Assembly: GCA_947446625.1 (NCBI GenBank) | Contig: CANFIE010000012.1 | Location: 1 to 23,428 of the forward strand | Source: Acetobacteraceae bacterium | GTDB lineage: Bacteria > Pseudomonadota > Alphaproteobacteria > Acetobacterales > Acetobacteraceae | DNA length: 23,428 nt | Reading direction: 5' to 3' | Part shown: in pieces, positions 15,079 through 21,167 of the stretch | How positions within the stretch are numbered: the first letter of the stretch is position 1 | Layout of the letters: the number at the start of each line of letters is the position of its first letter | Position numbers and translations under genes: made by a program | The notes under the pieces: generated by a model | Databases searched by the model: none | The model's input: the letters and a program-made list of their open reading frames with translations, nothing else | Told to the model about the DNA's origin: nothing

Positions 15079-15678
15079 TTACGGCCGGGCCACAGGTGGC
15101 GGTGCCAGGGCGCCAATGGCGGCCAGGCCGGCCAGGTGCCGGCGTGGCAAACGGCCAGCGGTGCAATAGTTTAGCCCACCCAGCGCCACCACCGCCACCC
15201 CCCATGGCGCCCGCGCCGCCAAAGCCGCCCAGCGCAGCGGGCCCAGCGCCGGCGCCCCCGGATGGCTGGCGGTGCTGAAGGCCGGGGAGAGCAAAACCAC
15301 ATCGGCGCGCAGCCGCCGGGCGCGGGCCAGCCCGGCCCGGCCATGCGCCGCCACCGCCAGCAGGGCAGCCGGGCGGCGGGCCAGCAAAAACGGCAGCACA
15401 TGCCGGTTGGGCCGGCGCTCGGCCAAATGCAGCCCGGCGCCGTGGGCCAGGGCCAGCCGGCCGTCTCCCGCCACCACCAGGCGCAACCGCCGGGCGCGGG
15501 CAACAGCCGCCAGCGCACGCAGCATGGGGGCGGCCAGGTCTCGGGCCAGCACCGCGCTGCCGGGCGGCAGGCGCCGGGCGGCGGGCAAGGGGTTGGGCAG
15601 GCGGGTGGCGTCGGTCACCAACCACAATCCCGGGGCGGGGCCCTTGAGCCGGGCGGCCTGCGCTTCTAGCCTCTGCAT
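15079..15678 (-). CDS. Thiamine phosphate synthase-like (ThiE/TenI fold) protein, possibly degenerate
   Basis: The 199-aa protein follows the ThiE/TenI barrel pattern. LWLVTDATRLPNP (18-30) corresponds to the first strand, LVVAGDGRLALAHGAGLHLAE (67-87) to 'NDRxDLAxxxGAdGVHLGQ', VVLLSPAFSTASHPG (127-141) to 'GPvFpTxTK', and VAVVALGGLN (161-170) to the last phosphate-binding strand. The expected aspartate after GVHLGQ is absent (here AERRPN), and the lysine of the T-K motif is replaced. It may therefore have altered activity, or be a TenI-like regulator without thiamine phosphate synthase activity. Its ATG touches the ATG of yggS in CATATG, with no intergenic base. No obvious ribosome binding site is seen. 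Confidence 0.72.
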   Translation of the reverse strand: MQRLEAQAARLKGPAPGLWLVTDATRLPNPLPAARRLPPGSAVLARDLAAPMLRALAAVARARRLRLVVAGDGRLALAHGAGLHLAERRPNRHVLPFLLARRPAALLAVAAHGRAGLARARRLRADVVLLSPAFSTASHPGAPALGPLRWAALAARAPWGVAVVALGGLNYCTAGRLPRRHLAGLAAIGALAPPPVARP

Positions 15679-16356
15679 ATGTCAGACATCGCCGCTCAGC
15701 TTGCCGTGGTCCAGCACAGGATTGCCGAGGCCACCGCCCGCGCCAACCGCCCCGCCGGCAGCGTGGCGCTGGTTGCCGTCTCCAAAACCCACCCCGCCGA
15801 GGCGGTGCAGCAGGCGCTGGCCGCCGGCCAGCTGCTGTTTGGGGAAAACCGGGTGCAGGAGGCCGAGGGCAAGTTCCCGGGGTTGCGCCCGGCGCATCCG
15901 GCCATGCGGCTGCACATTATTGGTGCGCTGCAAACCAACAAGGCGCGCGACGCGGTGGCCGTGGCGGATGTGATCGAGAGCCTGGACCGGCCCCGGCTGG
16001 CGGTGGCGCTGGCCGAAGCCATGGCCAAAACCGGCCGCCGGCCCGACCTGCTGGTGCAGGTGAATACCGGCGACGAAGCCCAGAAGGCCGGGGTGCCCCG
16101 GGCCGAGGCCGACGTTTTTATTCGTGCCTGCGTTGAGGAGCACGGCCTGCCGGTGAAGGGGCTGATGTGCATCCCCCCGGTGGAGGGCGACCCGCGCCCA
16201 CATTTTTACTTGTTGGCGGAATTGGCGGCGAAGCACGGGCTGGGGGTGCTTAGCATGGGGATGAGCGGCGATTTCGAGGCCGCGATTGCCTGTGGTGCCA
16301 CCCATGTGCGGGTGGGCAGTGCCATTTTCGGCGCCCGGCCCTACCCGGTAACCTGA
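15679..16356 (+). CDS. YggS/PLPBP family pyridoxal phosphate homeostasis protein
   Basis: The 225-aa protein is a single-domain PLP-binding protein with the fold-type III barrel of alanine racemase. It carries no known enzyme activity and buffers cytoplasmic PLP and amino/keto-acid balance. Motifs: LVAVSKTHPAEAV with PLP-binding Lys36, FGENRVQEAEGKF, HIIGALQTNKARDAV, VQVNTGDEAQKAGV, GLMCIPP, and LSMGMSGDFEAAIACGATHVRVGSAIFG at the C-terminus. All are in the expected order and the length is normal. It is divergent from the ThiE-like gene with adjoining start codons, so its promoter must lie inside that gene. Its last 16 bases overlap the end of the convergent L,D-transpeptidase gene. Confidence 0.95.
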   Translation: MSDIAAQLAVVQHRIAEATARANRPAGSVALVAVSKTHPAEAVQQALAAGQLLFGENRVQEAEGKFPGLRPAHPAMRLHIIGALQTNKARDAVAVADVIESLDRPRLAVALAEAMAKTGRRPDLLVQVNTGDEAQKAGVPRAEADVFIRACVEEHGLPVKGLMCIPPVEGDPRPHFYLLAELAAKHGLGVLSMGMSGDFEAAIACGATHVRVGSAIFGARPYPVT

Positions 16357-16847
16357 ATAGCAGTCAGCCCGGCCGCCAGCAGCGCCAGCACCTCCTTCAA
16401 CGGCAGGGCGACACAGCCTTCCGTGGGGGCAAGGTCTGGCTTGGCAACATGCAGGAAAATGGCGCTGCCGCGGTTGCGCGCCACCGGGGCGTCGTTCCAG
16501 CCCAGCACACCGATCACATCATATAGCGGGTCGGCACGCCATAATTCCTCATGCCGGGCGGTGTGCGGCAGGCGGATGGCGCGGTTGTAGTCGCGGTGGG
16601 TGGGGTCGTCGCACCAGCCATCCTCGGGCGCCAATGGCTCTCGCGGCACGGCGCAGGTGGGGGAAGTGGCCAGGCGGTCGGCGCGGAACAGCACCCGGCG
16701 CAGCGGCATCAGGGCCGCGGGGGTGGCGCCATCGCCTTCCTGCTTCTGGTCGGCGGGGCGGATGCCGCCCTTGCCCAGGGCGCAGCGGAACACCTGGCCC
16801 TGGAAGCGCAGCAGGCCGTCCGGGGTAACCCGGGCGGTGCTAGGCAT
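16341..16847 (-). CDS. L,D-transpeptidase family (YkuD domain) protein
   Basis: The 168-aa protein carries the YkuD catalytic signature near its C-terminus: GSAIFLHVAKPDLAPTEGCVALP, with catalytic His133 and Cys145. The N-terminal half contains LRFQGQVFRCALGKGGI and TPAALMPLRRVLFRADR, typical of the compact COG3786 branch. Full L,D-transpeptidases form 3-3 peptidoglycan crosslinks or attach lipoproteins; this short branch is poorly characterised. No signal peptide is visible, so its location is unclear. The start overlaps the end of the upstream alarmone hydrolase gene by 8 bases, which implies co-translation. Its 3' end overlaps yggS by 16 bases on the opposite strand. Confidence 0.88.
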   Translation of the reverse strand: MPSTARVTPDGLLRFQGQVFRCALGKGGIRPADQKQEGDGATPAALMPLRRVLFRADRLATSPTCAVPREPLAPEDGWCDDPTHRDYNRAIRLPHTARHEELWRADPLYDVIGVLGWNDAPVARNRGSAIFLHVAKPDLAPTEGCVALPLKEVLALLAAGLTAIQVTG

Positions 16848-17385
16848 CGCTAGCCAGGTGGGAAAGGGCTTCGCGATAGGTGGCGTCGAACAGCGCGTCC
16901 AGCCCGGGGTTCACACCCTTGACGCCAGCGGCAACCCGGCCGGACCAGCCGATATATTCGGTGCGGCGGGCATGGTCCCAGTTGCGCGGCGGGCTGTGCA
17001 TGATGGCGCGCAGGTTGCTGATCTTGTCGGCCAGCTTCAATTGCTTGGCGGCGTCCGACTTTTTCGGCCCCTGGCTGACCTGGAGCGCCTTGCGGGTTTC
17101 CTTGGGCAGGGTCTTGTCGTCGGTGGCCTCGGCCACCACCCCGGCAACCTCGGCGCCGAAGGCCAGAGTCAGATCCTCATGGGTTACCTCGGTATCCTCC
17201 ACCGTGTCATGCAGCAGGGCGGCGAGGATGGCGGCTTGCGGCGCGCCATGGGCGGCCAGGATCTCGGCCACCTCCAGCACGTGGTTCACATAGGGCTCGG
17301 CCGCCGCGCCCTTGCGGGTCTGGCCGGCATGGGCCCGCGCGGCGAAAACCGCCGCGCGCATCAGTTCAGCGATATCAGAGGGCAT
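16840..17385 (-). CDS. HD-domain small alarmone hydrolase (MESH1-like, SpoT-type)
   Basis: The 181-aa protein is a stand-alone HD hydrolase of the RelA/SpoT class, about the size of MESH1. Residues in order: Arg24 (QTRKG), His35 (YVNHVLEVA), the metal-binding HDTVEDT with His59-Asp60 and Glu63-Asp64, and LADKISNLRAIMH with Asp120 and Asn124. The synthetase and regulatory (TGS/ACT) domains of full Rsh enzymes are absent. The expected reaction is removal of the 3'-pyrophosphate from (p)ppGpp; MESH1 homologues can also act on NADPH. It is the first gene of a two-gene unit with the L,D-transpeptidase. The ATG is 15 bases before the stop of the glycine-zipper gene region, with CAAGGACCAT as a weak ribosome binding site. 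Confidence 0.9.
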   Translation of the reverse strand: MPSDIAELMRAAVFAARAHAGQTRKGAAAEPYVNHVLEVAEILAAHGAPQAAILAALLHDTVEDTEVTHEDLTLAFGAEVAGVVAEATDDKTLPKETRKALQVSQGPKKSDAAKQLKLADKISNLRAIMHSPPRNWDHARRTEYIGWSGRVAAGVKGVNPGLDALFDATYREALSHLASDA

Positions 17386-17400
17386 ATGGTCCTTGTGGGG

Positions 17401-17715
17401 TCAGCAGGTCTTGCCTGGAATGCAGCGTTGCTGCGGTTGCTGGTAGTAGCCCGGCGGGGGCTGTTGGTAGCCGTAGTTCTGCGGCGGCGGCTGTTGCGGG
17501 GTGGTGGCATGGCCAGCCACGGCGCCTACGCCGGCCCCCACAACGCCACCAATCAGCGCGCCACGGCCGCCACCGGCAATGGCGCCCAGCGCCGCGCCGC
17601 CGGCGCCACCAATGGCGGCACCGCCCAGGGTGCGCTGGGTCGGGTCATTCGGGTTGGTGCAGCCGGCAGCCAGCAGGGCCACGCCCAGCAACAGGGCAGC
17701 GGTGGTTTTTTGCAT
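17401..17715 (-). CDS. Glycine-zipper lipoprotein (YMGG/OmpA-Gly-zipper type)
   Basis: The 104-aa product has a lipoprotein signal MQKTTAALLLGVALLAAGC with lipobox LAAGC and Cys19. A glycine-zipper double helix follows (about residues 28-66, GGAAIGGAGGAALGAIAGGG then GALIGGVVGAGVGAVAGH). The tail is rich in Pro, Gln and Tyr (YGYQQPPPGYYQQPQQ) and ends RCIPGKTC with two cysteines. Proteins of this kind sit in the outer membrane or periplasm and the zipper probably packs in the membrane; specific function is unknown. The start at 17715 is chosen for the signal peptide and AAGGAG upstream; upstream frame extension is not supported. The gene has its own 5' leader containing a perfect hairpin. Confidence 0.85.
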   Translation of the reverse strand: MQKTTAALLLGVALLAAGCTNPNDPTQRTLGGAAIGGAGGAALGAIAGGGRGALIGGVVGAGVGAVAGHATTPQQPPPQNYGYQQPPPGYYQQPQQRCIPGKTC

Positions 17716-17736
17716 GGGGGCGTTCTCCTTGGCGTC

Positions 17737-17754
17737 AGGGCCTTTGCAGGCCCT
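17737..17754 (-). promoter_or_regulatory. Leader hairpin upstream of the glycine-zipper lipoprotein
   Basis: AGGGCCT, loop GCAA (minus strand), AGGCCCT: a perfect 7-bp stem capped by a GNRA tetraloop. It lies 7 to 12 bases before the AAGGAG ribosome binding site in the 5' leader. It could stabilise the mRNA or modulate ribosome access. Confidence 0.4.
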
Positions 17755-17873
17755 TGAACTGAACAGCTTGGGGCGGGTTGCTTCCGTGGGAAGCTTCCAA
17801 GCCAAGGGCTGAGGCTAACACGGTGCGGCCCAGCGCCGGTAGCCATGCTTAGACACGCTATTGAGAGGCGGAT

Positions 17874-17898
17874 GGACGGGCGTTCATCACGCCCGTCC
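17874..17898 (-). terminator. Hairpin after rho, candidate terminator
   Basis: GGACGGGCGT (17874-17883) and ACGCCCGTCC (17889-17898) form a perfect 10-bp stem with a 5-base loop, 5 bases past the rho stop. On the minus strand it is followed by ATCCGCCTCTCAATAG, which is only mildly U-rich. Confidence 0.55.
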
Positions 17899-17903
17899 CG
17901 GCA

Positions 17904-19178
17904 TCAGGTGTTCATGGCGTCAAAGAAGTCCTGATTGGTCTTGCTGTACTTCAGCTTGTCCAACAGGAATTCCATCGCGTCCTGGGTGCCCATGGGGTTC
18001 AGGATGCGGCGCAGCACCCACATTTTGGAGAGGGTGGCGCGGTCAACCAGCAGTTCTTCCTTGCGGGTGCCGCTCTTGGTGATGTCGATGCTCGGGAAGA
18101 TGCGCTTGTCGGAGAGCTTGCGGTCCAGCTGGAGTTCGCTGTTACCGGTGCCCTTGAACTCCTCAAAGATCACTTCGTCCATGCGGCTGCCGGTGTCGAT
18201 CAGCGCGGTGGCGATGATGGTCAGTGAGCCACCTTCCTCGATATTGCGGGCCGCGCCGAAGAAGCGCTTGGGGCGCTGCAGGGCGTTGGCGTCCACACCA
18301 CCGGTCAGCACCTTGCCCGAGGAGGGCACCACGCTGTTATAGGCGCGGCCGAGGCGGGTGATGCTGTCGAGCAGGATCACCACGTCGCGCTTGTGCTCCA
18401 CCAGACGCTTGGCCTTTTCCAGCACCATTTCCGTCACCTGCACGTGGCGGGTGGCCGGTTCGTCGAAGGTGGAGGCAACCACCTCGCCGCGCACGGTGCG
18501 GGCCATGTCGGTCACTTCCTCCGGGCGCTCGTCGATGAGCAGCACCATGAGGAAGACATCGGGGTGGTTGGCGGTGATGGACTTGGCGATGTTCTGCAGC
18601 ATCACCGTTTTACCGGTGCGCGGCGGCGCCACGATCAAGGCGCGCTGGCCCATGCCGATGGGGGCGACGAGGTCGATGATGCGGTGGGTGTAGTCCTTCT
18701 GCGGACCCTTCGCGACGGCTTCGGCCTCGGCATTCTCCATCTTCAGCCGGCGGCTGGGGTAGAGCGGGGTGAGGTTGTCGAAGTTGATGCGGTGGCGCAG
18801 GTTTTCCGGCGGCTCGAAATTCACCGCGTTGATCTTCAGCGCGGCGAAATAGCGCTCGCCATCCTTGGGCGCGCGGATCTGGCCTTCAACCGTGTCGCCA
18901 ATGCGCAGGCCGTAGCGGCGCACCTGGGCAGGACTGACATAAATGTCGTCGGGGCCGGGCAGGAAGTTGGCCTGCGGGCTGCGCAGGAAGCCGAAGCCAT
19001 CCGGCAGGATCTCCAGCGTGCCTTCGCCATAGATGGCCTGATCGTTCTCGGCCAGCTGCTTGAGGATCGCGAACATCATGTCCTGCTTGCGCAGGGAAGA
19101 GGCGTTCTCGATCTGCAATTCCTCAGCGAAAGCAAGCAGTTCGCTGGGGGTTTTGGCTTTTAGTTCAGAAAGATGCAT
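17904..19178 (-). CDS. rho: Transcription termination factor Rho
   Basis: The 424-aa hexameric RNA helicase terminates transcription at C-rich unstructured RNA. The N-terminal domain starts MHLSELKAKTPSELLAFAEE. The primary RNA-binding cold-shock domain spans about residues 50-117 (GEGTLEILPDGFGFLRSP and the DDIYVSPAQVRRYGLRIGDTVEGQ region). Walker A is APPRTGKT (184-191), Walker B VVILLDSIT (267-275); the GGVDANALQRPKRFFGAARN Q-loop and SGTRKEELL follow. Length is normal. The frame stays open for 60 codons upstream, but that extension is Pro/Arg-rich, unlike Rho, so the ATG at 19178 is used. A promoter and a leader of about 200 nt with hairpins and a C-rich tract precede it. Autoregulation by Rho-dependent attenuation is known in other bacteria and plausible here. 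Confidence 0.97.
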   Translation of the reverse strand: MHLSELKAKTPSELLAFAEELQIENASSLRKQDMMFAILKQLAENDQAIYGEGTLEILPDGFGFLRSPQANFLPGPDDIYVSPAQVRRYGLRIGDTVEGQIRAPKDGERYFAALKINAVNFEPPENLRHRINFDNLTPLYPSRRLKMENAEAEAVAKGPQKDYTHRIIDLVAPIGMGQRALIVAPPRTGKTVMLQNIAKSITANHPDVFLMVLLIDERPEEVTDMARTVRGEVVASTFDEPATRHVQVTEMVLEKAKRLVEHKRDVVILLDSITRLGRAYNSVVPSSGKVLTGGVDANALQRPKRFFGAARNIEEGGSLTIIATALIDTGSRMDEVIFEEFKGTGNSELQLDRKLSDKRIFPSIDITKSGTRKEELLVDRATLSKMWVLRRILNPMGTQDAMEFLLDKLKYSKTNQDFFDAMNT

Positions 19179-19277
19179 GCGCAACGGTATCCGTGTGCGG
19201 GGAATCGGAACCCTTCCCGAAGTGCGGCAGCGGGCGGTTTGCGGGGTGAACCGCACCCGGCCCCGGCCTTGCGTCCC

Positions 19278-19303
19278 GGCCACCGGAAGAAACCGGCGTG
19301 GCC
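19278..19303 (-). promoter_or_regulatory. Hairpin in the rho leader RNA
   Basis: On the minus strand GGCCAC (6 bp), a GC bulge, CGG, loop TTTCTT, CCG, GTGGCC forms a bulged stem-loop about midway in the leader. A pyrimidine-only tract (complement of 19316-19330) lies upstream of it in the transcript, a possible C-rich Rho loading sequence. Function is inferred. Confidence 0.35.
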
Positions 19304-19382
19304 AGACGATGTCCCGAGGAGGAGGAGGGAGATTGGCGGCGCGGCGCGACATGCGCACCCACCACCGAAGGAAAGCGACGGA

Positions 19383-19411
19383 ACCCTAGGGGGCGAACCG
19401 AAGCGCGTCAA
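19383..19411 (-). promoter_or_regulatory. rho promoter
   Basis: On the minus strand TTGACG (19411-19406) and TAGGGT (19388-19383) are separated by exactly 17 bases. The -35 matches consensus at five of six positions; the -10 keeps T1, A2 and T6. It lies in the 275-base hemJ-rho gap, giving a 5' leader of close to 200 nt before the rho ATG. Confidence 0.6.
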
Positions 19412-19442
19412 CAGCCCAGATGGGGCCGGGGCGGGATGAATC

Positions 19443-19465
19443 AAGCCCTTTTGCTAGAAAGGCTT
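19443..19465 (-). terminator. Weak hairpin at the end of hemJ
   Basis: On the minus strand AAGCCTTT, loop around the TAG stop, AAAAGGGCTT pairs over 8 bp with one bulged G. No U-tract follows, so read-through into rho is possible. Confidence 0.3.
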
Positions 19466-19906
19466 AACGATCACCATCACCACAATCAGCACCAGCAGCA
19501 GGGTCGGCACCTCGTTCACCATGCGCCAATAGCGCTCGGTATGGCGGCGCTGGTCGGCGGCAAAATCCTTCCGTGCCGCAGCCAGGTGGATGTGAAACAA
19601 GGTCATGCCAAGCAAGCCGAACAGCTTGCCGTGCCACCAGCCCCTACCCCAATCCACCACTCCAGGTGTCAACACCAACAACAGGCCCAGGCACCAGGCG
19701 GTGATCATGGCCGGGTTCATGATGGCACGCAGCAGCAGGCGTTCCATCTTCATGAACAGGGCGGACTGCTCGGAGCCCGGCGCCACCTGGGTATGATACA
19801 CATAGAGACGCGGCAGATAGAAAATCCCGGCCATCCAGGCGAAGTCCGCAATCAGGTGCAGCGCCTTCAGCCACAGATACCAGGGGGTGAGGAAGGCCAG
19901 CGTCAT
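19454..19906 (-). CDS. hemJ: Protoporphyrinogen IX oxidase HemJ
   Basis: The 150-aa integral membrane protein is the HemJ-type (UPF0093) oxidase that converts protoporphyrinogen IX to protoporphyrin IX, the step before ferrochelatase. Four hydrophobic segments are visible. The first carries the conserved His17 in LWLKALHLIADFAWMAGIFYLPRLYVYH, also containing His38; MNPAMITAWCLGLLLVLTPG is the second; WWHGKLFGLLGMTLFHIHLA contains Lys94 and further histidines; NEVPTLLLVLIVVMVIV is the last. It starts with ATG in a TGATG one-base overlap with the stop of the MORN protein gene. This gene and hemH supply the last two steps of haem synthesis from the same transcript. Confidence 0.93.
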   Translation of the reverse strand: MTLAFLTPWYLWLKALHLIADFAWMAGIFYLPRLYVYHTQVAPGSEQSALFMKMERLLLRAIMNPAMITAWCLGLLLVLTPGVVDWGRGWWHGKLFGLLGMTLFHIHLAAARKDFAADQRRHTERYWRMVNEVPTLLLVLIVVMVIVKPF

Positions 19907-20496
19907 CAGGTGGCCTGGCCTTCGCATTGTTCTGGCGGGCGGGTGAAGCTGACCCAATTGCCCTTGTGGCGAATGCAGCCATTCTCCCATTCGCCCTGCA
20001 CCACCTCGCCGCCCAGGCGCAGCTCGCCCTGGCCATGCGGGTGGCCCAGCCACCAACCGCCGTCGTAGATGATGCCCGCCCGAGGCAGTTCCAGCCGGCC
20101 GCGCACCAGGCGGTCGTCGCGGTATTCGCCCACTTCGCGGCTGCTGAGCTGACCGTCCTCGGTTACGTCCAGCTGGCCCTGGCCATTGGCTTTGCCGCCC
20201 TGTAGCGGACCTTGGTAAACCATTTGCCGGCGGCGGCCATTCACCTGCCAATCCACGATGGAACGCCCGGTGCCCTCGGCCGGGCCGTTGGGGCAAGGGC
20301 CGGACCAGCTGGCGGCGATGCCGGTTGAGCCGAACTCGATGCCGCCGGCCCAGACCCAGCAGCCGCCCCGACCATCCGCTACCCAGCCGGCGCGGCCGCC
20401 CGCCACCATGCGCTGCGCCTGGGGCGGTTCCCCTACCGGTTGCGCCAGGGCAGCAGTGGCCAGCAGGGGCAGGACGAGCAACCAGAAGCGGCGCAT
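19906..20496 (-). CDS. Exported MORN-repeat protein
   Basis: The 196-aa protein has a Sec signal peptide MRRFWLLVLPLLATAALA (cleavage near Ala18). The body contains MORN-like repeats of the pattern 'Y.G.w..g..hG.G.l': VYQGPLQGGKANGQGQL, then VGEYRDDRLVRGRLEL, then IYDGGWWLGHPHGQGEL and VVQGEWENGC. Two Cys pairs (GGCWVWAGG/GPCPNG and NGC/EQC) could form periplasmic disulfides. MORN repeats make beta-hairpin stacks that bind lipids or proteins; a precise role is unknown. The start at 20496 is chosen since CGGAG lies 6 bases upstream; the ATG at 20502 would directly abut it. It sits between the HAD gene (23-base gap) and hemJ (1-base overlap), so it is part of the hem operon. Confidence 0.85.
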   Translation of the reverse strand: MRRFWLLVLPLLATAALAQPVGEPPQAQRMVAGGRAGWVADGRGGCWVWAGGIEFGSTGIAASWSGPCPNGPAEGTGRSIVDWQVNGRRRQMVYQGPLQGGKANGQGQLDVTEDGQLSSREVGEYRDDRLVRGRLELPRAGIIYDGGWWLGHPHGQGELRLGGEVVQGEWENGCIRHKGNWVSFTRPPEQCEGQAT

Positions 20497-20519
20497 GGTC
20501 ATCTCCGTTGAGCGGGCGG

Positions 20520-21167
20520 TCAGCCCAGGCTGAGAAGCTGGGGCAATTCGGCCATATCGGCAAAGGGCACCGCGCCAATGCCGCGAAAAATGCTGGCATC
20601 GGTGTGGCGGGCGAAGCCCAGCACCCGGCAACCGGCGGCAAGCCCGGCCTGGGCACCCAGAGCGCTGTCCTCCACCACCACGCAGTCTGCCGGGTTGGCA
20701 CCGCAGGCGCGGGCGGCGGCCAGGTACATGTCAGGCGCCGGTTTGGGGCGCGGTACATCCTGGTAGCTGAACATACGGCCCTCGAAGCTTTTGGCCACGC
20801 CCAGCCGGCGGAGCTTGGCGCCCAGTTCCTCCCGCGCCGAGTTGGAGGCAACGGCCACCGGCAGCCCGGCAGACTCAATGGCCCGCAGCGCGGCCAGGGC
20901 GCCGGGCACGGGCTGCAATTCGGCCAGCATGGAACCGGAAATGCGGTGGCTCAGCTGCACCAGCCAGTCTGTAGGCAGGCGGCCAACCCGGGCTTCGATG
21001 ACCGGCACCATGGCGGTGGCGGCCATGCCGAGGAAGGTTTCCTGGCATTCATCCGCCGTCATACGCCAGCCACGCTCGGCCAGGTCCTGCGCCACAATGG
21101 CGTTGACCAGGCCTTCGCTGTCGGCCAGCACGCCGTCGCAATCAAACAGCACGGCGGCCGGGCGCAT
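20520..21167 (-). CDS. HAD-superfamily hydrolase (subfamily IA, phosphoglycolate phosphatase/beta-phosphoglucomutase-like)
   Basis: The 215-aa cytoplasmic phosphatase has HAD motif I FDCDGVLADSEGL with nucleophile Asp9 and Asp11, motif II in VAVASNSA, motif III lysine in RPKPAPDMYLAAA and motif IV in CVVVEDSALGAQAG. The helical cap after motif I fits the C1 subtype. The exact substrate cannot be read; sugar phosphates or phosphoglycolate are typical. The start at 21167 is in a TGATG one-base overlap with the hemH stop, so it is translationally coupled to hemH. A longer upstream frame is a shadow inside hemH. Association with haem genes is positional only. Confidence 0.9.
   Translation of the reverse strand: MRPAAVLFDCDGVLADSEGLVNAIVAQDLAERGWRMTADECQETFLGMAATAMVPVIEARVGRLPTDWLVQLSHRISGSMLAELQPVPGALAALRAIESAGLPVAVASNSAREELGAKLRRLGVAKSFEGRMFSYQDVPRPKPAPDMYLAAARACGANPADCVVVEDSALGAQAGLAAGCRVLGFARHTDASIFRGIGAVPFADMAELPQLLSLG

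Noticed and set aside
13333..15174. A 613-codon plus-strand open frame opposite the porin gene
   Set aside because: The opposite strand encodes a porin with signal peptide, strong ribosome binding site, terminal Phe and intrinsic terminator. The antisense frame has none of these.
18440..18448. Other CACGTG hexamers (near 6584, 7921, 8108 and 18442) as extra parS sites
   Set aside because: They lack the GTTT and AAAC arms needed for ParB recognition.
19179..19358. A 60-residue N-terminal extension of Rho
   Set aside because: The frame is open, but the extension is Pro/Arg-rich and lies over the predicted leader. MHLSELK matches the family's N-terminus.
20497..20631. N-terminal extension of the MORN protein and of the HAD protein (to 21239)
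   Set aside because: Both extensions run into neighbouring genes and lie before clear start signals: a signal peptide with GGAG for the MORN gene and a TGATG overlap for the HAD gene.
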